Assembly: GCF_013402795.1 (NCBI RefSeq)
Contig: NZ_CP058595.1
Location: forward strand, 3,698,001 to 3,762,000
Length of the DNA stretch: 64,000 nt
Direction: 5' to 3'
Origin: Costertonia aggregata
Lineage (GTDB): Bacteria; Bacteroidota; Bacteroidia; Flavobacteriales; Flavobacteriaceae
Below are positions 44,717-53,804 of the stretch, piece after piece. Below the pieces are notes generated by a model that saw nothing but the letters and a program-made list of their open reading frames with translations, did no database searches and was not told the origin of the DNA. Within the stretch, counting starts at the first letter, position 1, and each line of letters starts with the position of its first letter. Made by a program: the position numbers and the translations under genes.

Positions 44717-44815
44717 TTACATATAATCCAACTCCACCAATTCGTTTAAGCTTAAGATTTCATTTAATTCTTGAAGGAATGTCAGGTATTCCTCGCCGTA
44801 GGTATCGTATAACAT
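44717..44815 (-). CDS. Microprotein, copy 1 of a tandem pair (32 aa)
   Basis: The minus-strand frame encodes 32 residues, MLYDTYGEEYLTFLQELNEI + LSLNELVELDYM, ending TAA. It shares the 'EYLTFLQELNEIL' core with the frame 37 bp downstream. A fair promoter lies upstream: TTG (44887-44889), 20 bp, TAAGTTTA (44859-44866; one mismatch to TAnnTTTG). Together the pair looks like a real two-cistron transcript that ends at the rpoD terminator. Function unknown. Confidence 0.55.
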   Translation of the reverse strand: MLYDTYGEEYLTFLQELNEILSLNELVELDYM

Positions 44816-44947
44816 AGTTAAGCTGTTTTTAAGATTTGGGTCTCGATTAATTATGATATAAACTTATCTGATTTTTGAGATTTGAACAATAAATTGTGGT
44901 AAAACAGCACTTTTTTGTTGTAAAGGTCTATTTCCCTAATACTATCG

Positions 44948-46258
44948 TTAAAATTTAGCCTGATAAGAGAATCCAGCAGATACGGCCCAGAAAAAACTAC
45001 CGGAATTGGAAACGAACTCCTGCCGGGTAACGCCCACATTCGCCCTGTAGATATTGGGGTTTTTCTTTGGTGTAAATTGATATTCCATCTGCAAGCGCTG
45101 GGACTCGATATACAATAAAGTTTCAGCCAATAGCGTGGCACCGTCCCTGATCTGTCGTAGTTCGGGCGAAAAACCTAGCCCGGCGTTCACACCAATATAG
45201 TTCTCACCATCCTTTAGGTATTTGCGAACCAACAAATTACCAGAGACGGTCAATAGTCCATCAGGTTTAGGCGTAAAATATGAGCGCAGCGAAAAATAAT
45301 AATTACCACGGTAGTGCCCTATTGAATTGGCATATACCGTAATATTTCGTGTATCAAAGATTATATGCCGCATACCTGCAGAAACCTCCATGGCCCAAGG
45401 CAGGTTGGCGTAAAGATCGCCCCCTATTTTATGATTGGGGTAAATTGAAGAATTGGAATAGCCATAATTTAAATAAGCGTAAAAACGTTTTGAGAATTTG
45501 GGATATAAATCGATATCATACTGTACACCATGTTTGTTCAGACGGTTACTGTAATTAATTCTTGGAATAACGGTTCCCACTGGTGTACGCCTATTAAACG
45601 ATATACTAGAGAAAATCATGGGCTCGTAAACATCATTAAAAACAGTAAATGAATTATTGACTCCCAGTCTATTGTTTAGTATTTCCTTTTCTTTGACACT
45701 TTTTATAGAACCCTCTCCTTTTGATACCGCGGCAGTATCCTCTACCGTTTTTGTTTTTGCCGTTTTTTTCTTCCCCCTACTCTTAAAATCAATACCTGGT
45801 GTATTAATGTACTTTGGGTATTTTTTGTCCGATACCGCTTGGGTAGCCTGCTTTTGCAATCGTTCAACCTCCAAATTGTTTTTTAAATAGTGCAATGCCT
45901 TGTTGGCTAGGCCCAGTGCAGTATGTGGGTTTTTGGCATAAAGTTCATTTTTTATAGCAGATATCCAAGCGTCACTATTCATTCTTTCAGTGGAAATGAT
46001 CAGATTAAAACCGTTCCTGGCTTCTTCGTATTTCGCATCCCAACTATCGATTCTTGCCAATAGAAGCCTTGCTTTGGTATTCATTGGGTTTTTTAAAAGG
46101 ATATTTGCCAAGACTTCACGAGAAGAACCGTGTTTGCCTTCAAAGGCCAAGTCATGCGCCTTATCGTAAGGGTCGTTAAATGCCATGTCCTGTGCCGTTC
46201 CCCATACGGGGAGAAGCATAAGCAGTAAAACCGTGTATGTAATTTTTAGGGCTTTCAA
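44948..46258 (-). CDS. YaiO-family outer-membrane beta-barrel with N-terminal TPR
   Basis: The 436-residue protein begins at TTG 46258, overlapping the stop of the gene upstream (TTGA). It has a signal peptide (to 'GTAQ'), TPR helices about 25-140 ('AHDLAFEGKHGSSREVLANI', 'ARLLLARIDSWDAKYEEARN'), a Lys-rich linker, then a barrel from about 190 ('FTVFNDVYEPMIFSSISFNRR' ... 'FFWAVSAGFSYQAKF', terminal Phe). TPR plus barrel is the layout of exopolysaccharide exporters such as PgaA. It is last in the six-gene operon. Confidence 0.85.
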   Translation of the reverse strand: MKALKITYTVLLLMLLPVWGTAQDMAFNDPYDKAHDLAFEGKHGSSREVLANILLKNPMNTKARLLLARIDSWDAKYEEARNGFNLIISTERMNSDAWISAIKNELYAKNPHTALGLANKALHYLKNNLEVERLQKQATQAVSDKKYPKYINTPGIDFKSRGKKKTAKTKTVEDTAAVSKGEGSIKSVKEKEILNNRLGVNNSFTVFNDVYEPMIFSSISFNRRTPVGTVIPRINYSNRLNKHGVQYDIDLYPKFSKRFYAYLNYGYSNSSIYPNHKIGGDLYANLPWAMEVSAGMRHIIFDTRNITVYANSIGHYRGNYYFSLRSYFTPKPDGLLTVSGNLLVRKYLKDGENYIGVNAGLGFSPELRQIRDGATLLAETLLYIESQRLQMEYQFTPKKNPNIYRANVGVTRQEFVSNSGSFFWAVSAGFSYQAKF

Positions 46259-48636
46259 TGTGATGAGTATGCTATATCTTTTTTTGAGGTTGAACGGACA
46301 AATACCGTTTTTTGTTTAATGCCCGCCTGCTTTCTGGCCCTTTTAATTTTATCTTTGATTTCGTTAACACCAGAGCTGTTCTCTTGTACTTCTTCTATCA
46401 ACCGTAGTGCTTCCTTGGTCCTGCCCGACCAAAAATACACATCAAACAAAGCGGAATAAGAGTCAATGTAATTGGGGTTCATTTTAATACATTCCTTTAA
46501 TATTTCAATAGATTTTTCATAATCGCCCCGCCATACATTAATTCTACCCATCAATATTTTGGTGTCGATATGACTGGGAACATCGGACAAAATATACCTG
46601 CACACCAAAAGAGCCCTATCATATTCTCTATTAAAGGCCAAGTCACGTGCCGTGAGATATCCCTTATCGGAATCTTTACCGTTATAAACACTATTGACAA
46701 ATATGATTTCACTTTCAGTAAATCGCTCCTTCTGTACGGAAAAAATAGCCAAACTATCAGGTATGATTTTGTTGCTCGTGGTCACGTAGGCATTCATTGC
46801 CTTAAAACCTTCCAATTTCTTTTCTAGTTTGGATTCTCCCGTAAACGAGGAACTTAAATCCATGTTTTCATTTATTTCAAAGGCATCGCCATCACTGAAC
46901 AACTGACCACCGCTTATATATTCCTTTAACTCGTTTTTGTTTCGCATTAAAGGGATTTCCTTTATAGATCTGAATTTCTCGTTCATGTCCAAGGCATTAC
47001 CCATCCAAGCTACTTTTTTTGGCATTTTTAGCTCGTAAGCACTGTTCAGCATTGCCAAGATCGATGGGGTTACGTCAAAATGTGATGAAATGGCACTCAT
47101 TTTCCGTGCACTTTTCAACATAGGGCTATACATGATCAGCGGCACATGAAAACGGCTTAGGTTATTACGTTGCGGTATGGGGATAAGCCTATGGTCTCCC
47201 GTTATTATAAAAATGGTATTGTCATAACGGGGTTGCTTTTTGTAAGCTTCCAACGCCCATTTTATGGCATCATCTGTATACAATAACGTGGCAAATACAT
47301 TGTCGTTTTTTTCAATGACCTTCTTTTTTCTAGAATCATAATTTCCCTTACGAACAATTTTCTCGACCTTTTCCTCATAAAAGTCCTGATTGGGCGGTAT
47401 AAAAGGCTCATGGGTACTTATTGTCATATAAACCTCTAACCGCGGTTGTTCTTTTTCACGTGGAAGGCTCATACTTTTTTTGAACAATTCCTTATCAGGA
47501 TAGCCCCATGATGAACCAGCTGCATCTTTTTCTTGTTGTTTGTATTTATTTCCAAATCCGGATTTATCAAGAACAAAATCTACATTTTCACTTTTTAGAA
47601 ACTTATCTACATTGTCAAAAGAACTGTTGGTACCTTGGTAAAAAGACGTGTGATAACCATTGTTTTTTAAGATACTGTATAGCGTAAGTTTATTGGGAAA
47701 CTCTTCCAACTCCATAAATCCACTTTTGCCAAAGGGCAATGAACCCAACAATGACGGTAATACCCCAAAGGTTCTCCCGGTATTGCTCAAGCAGTTTTCC
47801 CAATATAATGATTTGGTACTCAAGGAATCCAAGAACGGCGTAAAGCCACCATACTCAGCCCCTTCCCCGATAAAATCACGTCCCAGGCCTTCTACCATTA
47901 TGAAAACGATGTTAGGTTTCTCTTCTTTCAACTCAAAATAATCCCCCAGCACATTTTCGGATTGCGGTCTTTTGATCAAAGGGTATTCAACGGTTGAATC
48001 GTATGAATTATCCTCGGTGGTACTATTATAGACATTTATGGCCAAATACTGTGTTTTGTTCTGGTTTATGGGCTTACCATCGGTAAACAAGGTAGCAACG
48101 AACAAACTGAACAAAATAATGGTAAATGGGTACATTTTGCTTATTCTGTGATACACCTTTGAAGTTACCTTATAAAACGTATAAAACAGGACGGTGATAA
48201 TGACTACACCAATAACCAGATAGATTGATGTTTGAAGACCGCCCGAGTTGGAAATCGTTGTTTTGATATCGGCGTAGCTATATCCTAATAAATCCGACCC
48301 CAAGGGCACCAAAGTGGTACAATAATAGCTGATAAGCATAGCCTCAACAATCAATAAGAGAACCAATAGAACAAATGCGAGGTTAAAGCCGTACCTAGGT
48401 CGCCAATTTTCCCAAAAGTTGAACGGAAAGGCCAATACAAGCCCCGTAACTGCGGCAAATCCCAATTGGTGTACCAGGGCAATAAAAAAGCTGGTACTCA
48501 ATATACTATCCACCACACCTTTTACATACAAGGTCGTGTATTGAAATATCGATAACACCACCAAACAACCAAAGAAAGATAGTATCAATCTGGTGTAATG
48601 CTTTAAGCTGTAGCTATCTAATTGACTAGTATTCAT
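46255..48636 (-). CDS. LTA-synthase/sulfatase-type membrane phosphotransferase with C-terminal TPRs
   Basis: The 793-residue protein has five N-terminal transmembrane helices (residues about 12-190), then an alkaline-phosphatase-fold domain with 'NIVFIMVEGLGRDF' (metal Glu), the nucleophile Thr in 'SNTGRTFGVLPSLLGSLPFG', 'FYQGTNSSFDNVDKFLKSEN', 'HEPFIPP' and 'FIITGDHRLIP'. The last 120 residues are TPRs ('AFNREYDRALLVCRYILSDV', 'WRGDYEKSIEILKECIKMNP'). LtaS-like enzymes move phosphoglycerol or phosphoethanolamine groups; here the likely job is decorating the polysaccharide made by the adjacent GT2. The TPR fusion is unusual. Confidence 0.82.
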   Translation of the reverse strand: MNTSQLDSYSLKHYTRLILSFFGCLVVLSIFQYTTLYVKGVVDSILSTSFFIALVHQLGFAAVTGLVLAFPFNFWENWRPRYGFNLAFVLLVLLLIVEAMLISYYCTTLVPLGSDLLGYSYADIKTTISNSGGLQTSIYLVIGVVIITVLFYTFYKVTSKVYHRISKMYPFTIILFSLFVATLFTDGKPINQNKTQYLAINVYNSTTEDNSYDSTVEYPLIKRPQSENVLGDYFELKEEKPNIVFIMVEGLGRDFIGEGAEYGGFTPFLDSLSTKSLYWENCLSNTGRTFGVLPSLLGSLPFGKSGFMELEEFPNKLTLYSILKNNGYHTSFYQGTNSSFDNVDKFLKSENVDFVLDKSGFGNKYKQQEKDAAGSSWGYPDKELFKKSMSLPREKEQPRLEVYMTISTHEPFIPPNQDFYEEKVEKIVRKGNYDSRKKKVIEKNDNVFATLLYTDDAIKWALEAYKKQPRYDNTIFIITGDHRLIPIPQRNNLSRFHVPLIMYSPMLKSARKMSAISSHFDVTPSILAMLNSAYELKMPKKVAWMGNALDMNEKFRSIKEIPLMRNKNELKEYISGGQLFSDGDAFEINENMDLSSSFTGESKLEKKLEGFKAMNAYVTTSNKIIPDSLAIFSVQKERFTESEIIFVNSVYNGKDSDKGYLTARDLAFNREYDRALLVCRYILSDVPSHIDTKILMGRINVWRGDYEKSIEILKECIKMNPNYIDSYSALFDVYFWSGRTKEALRLIEEVQENSSGVNEIKDKIKRARKQAGIKQKTVFVRSTSKKDIAYSSH

Positions 48637-48644
48637 TCTTTATT

Positions 48645-50075
48645 CTATGTTGCCTTTGCAAAGCCCTTGCGCACTTGTGAACCCCAACCTGATTTTATTT
48701 TGAACAGTTTTTTCCAATTGCCCCGTATCGCAGCCCATACTACTATGGGGTGAAACGTTATAGGCTCTATAATGGCGCAGAACATCAATATTAAAATATC
48801 CTTTGTTTTTTTGTATTCGTTATAGGAGTATACATCCCATAGTATTGCATAAAAAGAAAACATGATAGAGAACATGTAGATTGTGGCGGTAATAGCTATG
48901 AAAAACTCCCAGTTCAGAATGCCCAGATATGCGAACAAAATAATCGTGAAAAAGCCAAAAAACTCCAGTAGCGGTGCCAGCCATTCGTAAAAAAACCAAT
49001 AGGGATAACTCAAAAGCCCAAGTCGGCCAAATTTGGAATTAAAGAACATGTCCCTATGCTTGTTCAAGGTCTCTAGATTGCCCCTAGCCCATCTATCACG
49101 TTGATTTATCAAAATCTTTAAATCTTCCGGAACCTCGGTCCAACACAGTGAATCTGGAATATATTCAATGGTATACGGTGTTTTTTGTTCGTGCATGTAA
49201 CGCCTCATTTTAAAGACAATTTCCATATCCTCACCAACCGTATTGGTATCATAGCCGCCTACTGCAAGTGCTATTTCCCTATCAAAAAAGCCAAAGGCCC
49301 CTGAAATTATCAAGAGGCTGTCTATACGCCCCCAAGCCATTCTCCCCAAAATAAAGGAACGGGTATATTCCAACAATTGAAAACGGGCCAACCAACTTTT
49401 AGGCAATCGTATTTCTTCTAACTGGCCCCCTTGAATTATACATGAGTTGGCAACCCTGATTACACCCCCTACGGCAATGACACGTTTTTCGGAGCGTTGA
49501 AAAAATGATTTTACCACATGTAACAAGGCATCGGGCAATAAAAGGCAATCAACATCTATACAACCAACATATTGGTTTTTTGAAAGGGCCATCCCGGTAT
49601 TCAAAGCATCGGATTTACCCCCGTTTTCCTTATCGATTACCGTAAGCTTTGAAAAAGAACGATGTTTAGATTTGTAAATACCACGAATGGGTTTGGATTG
49701 CCAATCGGGGTCAATGGGCTGTTCTATCTTTTCAAGATCATAGGCATCTATCATTTTTTGTAGGGTGTCGTCCTTGCTGCCATCGTTGACCACCATAACC
49801 TCATAATTGACATAACGCAGCGACAACAACGAACGAATGTTTTCTACAATGGTCAACCCTTCATTATAGGCCGGGGCAATAATCGTAATACTTGGTGCCA
49901 ACGGCGAAGCCATTACTTTGGAAATGTCCCCGAAACTATTTTTGTTACGATAGTGAATGGAGTTGCGGGTCGACAGATACCCCATGATAGTGAACATAGT
50001 AAACAGGACTACCGTAAACATGAAAAAAACCACGTTTATATATTTCAGTAATATGTTGAAAATTTCACTATCCAT
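48645..50075 (-). CDS. Processive family 2 glycosyltransferase (PgaC/BcsA-like)
   Basis: The 476-residue protein has one N-terminal TM, a GT-A domain with 'ITIIAPAYNEGLTIVENIRS', 'VMVVNDGSKDDT', the DxD motif 'CIDVDCLLL', 'TEVPEDL' and the processivity motif 'QRDRWARGN' (Q-x-x-R-W), and three to four C-terminal TMs ('WLAPLLEFFGFFTIILFAYLG'). These define membrane synthases of beta-linked polymers such as poly-N-acetylglucosamine or cellulose. It is the biosynthetic core of the operon; sugar specificity cannot be read. Confidence 0.88.
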   Translation of the reverse strand: MDSEIFNILLKYINVVFFMFTVVLFTMFTIMGYLSTRNSIHYRNKNSFGDISKVMASPLAPSITIIAPAYNEGLTIVENIRSLLSLRYVNYEVMVVNDGSKDDTLQKMIDAYDLEKIEQPIDPDWQSKPIRGIYKSKHRSFSKLTVIDKENGGKSDALNTGMALSKNQYVGCIDVDCLLLPDALLHVVKSFFQRSEKRVIAVGGVIRVANSCIIQGGQLEEIRLPKSWLARFQLLEYTRSFILGRMAWGRIDSLLIISGAFGFFDREIALAVGGYDTNTVGEDMEIVFKMRRYMHEQKTPYTIEYIPDSLCWTEVPEDLKILINQRDRWARGNLETLNKHRDMFFNSKFGRLGLLSYPYWFFYEWLAPLLEFFGFFTIILFAYLGILNWEFFIAITATIYMFSIMFSFYAILWDVYSYNEYKKTKDILILMFCAIIEPITFHPIVVWAAIRGNWKKLFKIKSGWGSQVRKGFAKAT

Positions 50076-50080
50076 TCAGC

Positions 50081-52546
50081 TTATCTTTTTAAAAAAGAAG
50101 GGATTATATGGTTTAAAAACCAGTTATTGTTCAAAGTTTTTTTTTTGAGAGTATCTTCGTTGTCAATTTCAAGTTCCAAGTCAAAATCAAAATCGAAAAT
50201 ATCCTGCTGTTCTGCGTTCTCGATAGTCTCAATATTTGCTTTAGGCCCACGCTCCTCTTTTATCCCTATAGATTCCAAAGTGCCATTGTTCATGCTGTCA
50301 GATAATTTTTCTGCTAGCTTTTCCTTAATTTCTTTTGCCTTTTCTGCGATACTTTTTTCGGGACTGTCCAAGAGGGTATCCAAAAATTCGATTTCCTTTT
50401 GATCCCCAACTGCCAAAACTTCATCCAAAAGAATTAATTTGGAATCGGTATCACATGTCCTGAATAGTTCCTCGAAAATGCTAAATCCCTTGAATCCTAC
50501 ATTTGGGATGGGTGGTTTGTTCTTCATTTCGTTGGTTTTACCATGGTCTAAGTCCATGTTCGGGGGGGCATGGTTGTCGTTGTCTACCACTAAGGGTATA
50601 AAGCTCATATCGATATCTTCCTCATCGGACGTAAACGATTGTCTATTGTGTTCATCTAACATTCTGGGCTCTTTATCAAAGGGCACTTCTTCGTATGTTA
50701 CCCCAATCCCATCTGTTTTGTTTTCCGCCTTAACGATAGGCAGAAAATCCAAGGGTAACGTTTTTTGGTTATCCTTGTCCTCTATCATTTCATCGATCCC
50801 GGAAAGGATATCCTCCAATTCCTGCATAAAACATATATCGAAAATTTCTATGTTTTCCTCTTCCGACACTATATCTTGGTTGATATCGTCTTCGGTCAAC
50901 ATCTCGGGAGTATGGTTCATGTCCTTTGAGTTTTGCAATATTTTACCGATCACACTTTGCAAGCGGGTATTGTGCATTTCTTCTTCCCTATCAATGGTTG
51001 TATGCGATTTTTCGGGTGTGTTATCTACATGTTCAGAAGGCGTTTGTGGCTTTTTTGAATCGATATCATTCATATCAAAAATTGCTGGGATTTCGTTATT
51101 TGAAGCTTTGCAATCTTCCGATATCAAACTTTTTTCGCTGTGCGTGGCAAAATCATCATCCAGTTCAAATGATAGTTCAAAGGTTATTTCATCTTCGTTC
51201 TCGTTTACGGTAACTGCCGGGTTCGTTTTTGTTCTTGCGTCCAAGATTTTCAAAAGTTCGTCTATGTTTTCATTTTCAATATGGTCGTCGTTCGTTGTTT
51301 CTTCGATATCCATCTTTATTCGTTCTTGGTTGGTGGGTATTTGTTTATCCAGTGATAATTGATTTTCAATGGCTGTGGGGGTTTCGGTATCTGTTGTTTC
51401 CGTTATTTGTTCCAATCGTTCAATATCTTCTGCCAAGGTTTCCATTTCCAGAACTTCCGCTTTGTCCGAAATTTCCATAATATTTTCGGTTGGCATAATC
51501 GTTTCGGGCGCAATGGTATTGATGGTGCCAAGTATTTTACTTTTGACCGTAAAATTGGATTCTTTTTGGGCCAATGCCTTTAAATAAGATATATCCGTAG
51601 CCGAACCAATATGGGAAAAGGCTTCTAGAATACAGAGTTTTGTATCCACTGTGCTCTTTTTAAAAACCGATTTTAAGCTATCTATCGCATCAAAAATCAA
51701 GAACTCCCTGATACAGTCAATCGCTTCTTGCCGTATATTGGTGTCCTTGTGTTTTATAAGTTCGATTATAGAGGAGTTGGCATCGTTTTGATTGTAGTAT
51801 TTTATCAATCTTAACGCAAAAAGTACAACGTGTTTGTTCTTGGATGTTAACCAAGACCTAAACCTGGGAGCTTTAAAGTCCTCTTGATTGCGAATCACAT
51901 CCAACAACTTTAGTTGTTGCCATTCGGATATTTTATACCGTGTGGTATCTAAAAAATGGTTGATGCCCTCGGGTTTTAAGCTTACTACAGCGATTTCTGC
52001 TTGTCGTCGTACCGTAGGCCTTTTATCATTGATATGTTTTATGATAAAACCGTATGACTCCATTACCTGCATTTGGGTAAGCTCCAAAATACCTTTGGCC
52101 ACTCTTTCCCAACGCCAGCTTTTCAGTTTTTTATAGGCATCGTTGTGTAATCCAAAGTCTTTATAGAGTTTACAAAGGCGTTTTAGCGTATCTCCTGCAA
52201 CATCTTTTCTCAGGTCCAATAACACTTCGGTAAGTATTTTTCTGTTGGCGGGTATCTTTATGAACTCCCTTACCTCAATTTTAAGGTCAATATAATTTGC
52301 CTTGTCGGCAATGGGATCATCTTCTTCATGAAATAAGAACTCACTTATTTTAGGTGATAGTTCAAGTTTTTTGGTGGTACTGTTTTTATTTTTTCTGGAA
52401 ATACTATTCCTAAAAATAAAGATGGATACAAAATATACCGTTCCCAAGCCAACAAACAGCATAGTGAGGTCCCACAATAAATCCGTATGAATCTTTGGGG
52501 CATCAATAAGTGAGTAGGTGTAATATGTAAGATTGGGAATCTTCAA
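50081..52546 (-). CDS. Membrane-anchored HEAT-repeat protein with long acidic tail
   Basis: The 821-residue protein starts at TTG 52546 (3 bp after the regulator's stop; no nearby ATG). One TM at about residues 25-48 precedes HEAT-like repeats (about 100-340: 'LELTQMQVMESYGFIIKHI', 'RPTVRRQAEIAVVSLKPEG', 'DTNIRQEAIDCIREFLIFD'). Then follows a long, acidic, low-complexity region and a final HEAT-like hairpin ('LLDEVLAVGDQKEIEFLDTL'). It is probably a scaffold joining the GT2 to the phosphorelay proteins. An opposite-strand frame across the tail is a by-product of its composition. Confidence 0.75.
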   Translation of the reverse strand: MKIPNLTYYTYSLIDAPKIHTDLLWDLTMLFVGLGTVYFVSIFIFRNSISRKNKNSTTKKLELSPKISEFLFHEEDDPIADKANYIDLKIEVREFIKIPANRKILTEVLLDLRKDVAGDTLKRLCKLYKDFGLHNDAYKKLKSWRWERVAKGILELTQMQVMESYGFIIKHINDKRPTVRRQAEIAVVSLKPEGINHFLDTTRYKISEWQQLKLLDVIRNQEDFKAPRFRSWLTSKNKHVVLFALRLIKYYNQNDANSSIIELIKHKDTNIRQEAIDCIREFLIFDAIDSLKSVFKKSTVDTKLCILEAFSHIGSATDISYLKALAQKESNFTVKSKILGTINTIAPETIMPTENIMEISDKAEVLEMETLAEDIERLEQITETTDTETPTAIENQLSLDKQIPTNQERIKMDIEETTNDDHIENENIDELLKILDARTKTNPAVTVNENEDEITFELSFELDDDFATHSEKSLISEDCKASNNEIPAIFDMNDIDSKKPQTPSEHVDNTPEKSHTTIDREEEMHNTRLQSVIGKILQNSKDMNHTPEMLTEDDINQDIVSEEENIEIFDICFMQELEDILSGIDEMIEDKDNQKTLPLDFLPIVKAENKTDGIGVTYEEVPFDKEPRMLDEHNRQSFTSDEEDIDMSFIPLVVDNDNHAPPNMDLDHGKTNEMKNKPPIPNVGFKGFSIFEELFRTCDTDSKLILLDEVLAVGDQKEIEFLDTLLDSPEKSIAEKAKEIKEKLAEKLSDSMNNGTLESIGIKEERGPKANIETIENAEQQDIFDFDFDLELEIDNEDTLKKKTLNNNWFLNHIIPSFLKR

Positions 52547-52549
52547 AAA

Positions 52550-52924
52550 TCAGGTTTTGTTAAGTTCTCTAGCGACCCGTACCATTAATTCCGATGGGCT
52601 TACCGGTTTTGAGATGAAATCATTGGCTCCTAGTTCAAAAGCGCTTAGGACGTTCTCTTCATTGCCGGCAGACGAAATTATTATTATGGGTATTTGGGAT
52701 TTGATTTCATTGCGTACATAATCTATCAATTCTATCCCCGAGAAATAGGGCATCATAATATCGCTGACTATAATATCGGGTTCATGGTCTTTTAAGTATT
52801 CTTTTACCTGCTTGCCATCGCTATTATGTACCACATCGTAACCGGCCCTTTTTAAACGATGGTTTAATAAAGATGCCAACAACTGGTCGTCGTCTGCCAA
52901 CAATACTTGTTTCCGTTTCATCAT
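52550..52924 (-). CDS. Single-domain response regulator
   Basis: The 124-residue CheY-like receiver has the acidic pocket D11-D12-D13, phosphoacceptor Asp55 in 'DIIVSDIMMPYFSG', the Thr/Ser switch 'IIIISSAGNEE' and the conserved Lys in 'DFISKPVSP'. It lacks an output domain, so it must act by protein contact, probably with the HEAT protein encoded next. Its ATG follows immediately after the Hpt gene's stop. Confidence 0.92.
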   Translation of the reverse strand: MMKRKQVLLADDDQLLASLLNHRLKRAGYDVVHNSDGKQVKEYLKDHEPDIIVSDIMMPYFSGIELIDYVRNEIKSQIPIIIISSAGNEENVLSAFELGANDFISKPVSPSELMVRVARELNKT

Positions 52925-53533
52925 CTAACTGCGTTTTGTTTTGGTCAGAGCTTCCAGTTCACGATCAATTGCATTTTCAATACTGGGATATTCCACCACA
53001 AAACACTCGTAAAGAAAGCGTAGGTATGCAATATCCTTGGTCGTTTGGCTTACGTTCTGCATACTTTCCACAATTTCAAGTAATGCTTTGGTATGCATCA
53101 TTTTGAGTCCGTTCTTAACCTTGTGGGAGCAAAAGCGAAGTTGTTCAAAATCCTTGTTGTCCAATGCCAACCGGGCTTGCCCAATAAATTCCAGCGCATT
53201 TTGTTTGTACAACAGTACAAGTTCCTGTAATAGACCCAACTCACCCATACAATCTTCCAATACCGGGGCAAGGTCAATTGTCTGTTGATGAAGACTGGTT
53301 TTTATTGAGCTGTCAATGATTTCGATTTCACGGGTAAAGCCCTTTGTGATTTCCGTTTGGGAAGTTGTAGCCGTTCCCCAAATCTTATTTTCAAGGTTTT
53401 GTTTGAACACCCTGAAAGTTTCCTTGAGTTCATTCGCTTCATCCACTGAAAGTTGCTCGAATGAGAAACTATTGAGTGTGGCCTCTAAATTTGATAATTG
53501 GGCAAGTAGGTCTACTGTTTTGATCGGGGGCAT
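52925..53533 (-). CDS. Hpt-domain phosphotransfer protein
   Basis: The 202-residue all-helical protein has an Hpt domain at about 85-190, with the phosphorylatable His137 in 'FEQLRFCSHKVKNGLKMM' (H-x-x-K/H-G pattern). The N-terminal 80 residues are a separate coiled-coil-like helix pair. No kinase is encoded nearby, so it must receive phosphate from a distant hybrid kinase and pass it to the regulator next door. It opens the operon 53533-44948. Confidence 0.82.
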   Translation of the reverse strand: MPPIKTVDLLAQLSNLEATLNSFSFEQLSVDEANELKETFRVFKQNLENKIWGTATTSQTEITKGFTREIEIIDSSIKTSLHQQTIDLAPVLEDCMGELGLLQELVLLYKQNALEFIGQARLALDNKDFEQLRFCSHKVKNGLKMMHTKALLEIVESMQNVSQTTKDIAYLRFLYECFVVEYPSIENAIDRELEALTKTKRS

Positions 53534-53662
53534 TACAGATTTGGGTATTTGGTTGGTATTCTTGTTTCTTACAAAATCACTTGAATCTTAATTCTACAAT
53601 GCTTTTGTGTTTGTAAAAGTGACCTATTATGGTAGCTATGACAATTAATTGTTGCCTAAGCG

Positions 53663-53701
53663 GCCATATATGTTGTCAAATTGCCAAATATGTAGTGTAA
53701 A
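53663..53701. repeat. Two direct repeats in the Hpt/dipeptidase intergenic region
   Basis: GCCATATATGTTGTCAAA (53663-53680) and GCCAAATATGTAGTGTAAA (53683-53701) match at 15 of 18 aligned positions with a 20-bp period. They sit in the only regulatory gap for the six-gene operon (minus) and the dipeptidase (plus). Tandem sites one and a bit helical turns... at two-turn spacing fit binding of a dimeric regulator. Confidence 0.4.
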
Positions 53702-53804
53702 TTTCCTACAACCACTTATTTTAAAGAACATTAGTTAAAAAAGAATCCTTATTTTTAAGACGGATTAGTATAGAAAGAAACCATAAACCAATTCAAAAAA
53801 ATAA

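Noticed and set aside
50439-51362. A 307-codon Ser/Val-rich plus-strand frame opposite the HEAT-repeat gene
   Set aside because: It is the reverse image of a long acidic low-complexity region; no ribosome site, family match or promoter, and the minus-strand gene is firmly placed in an operon.
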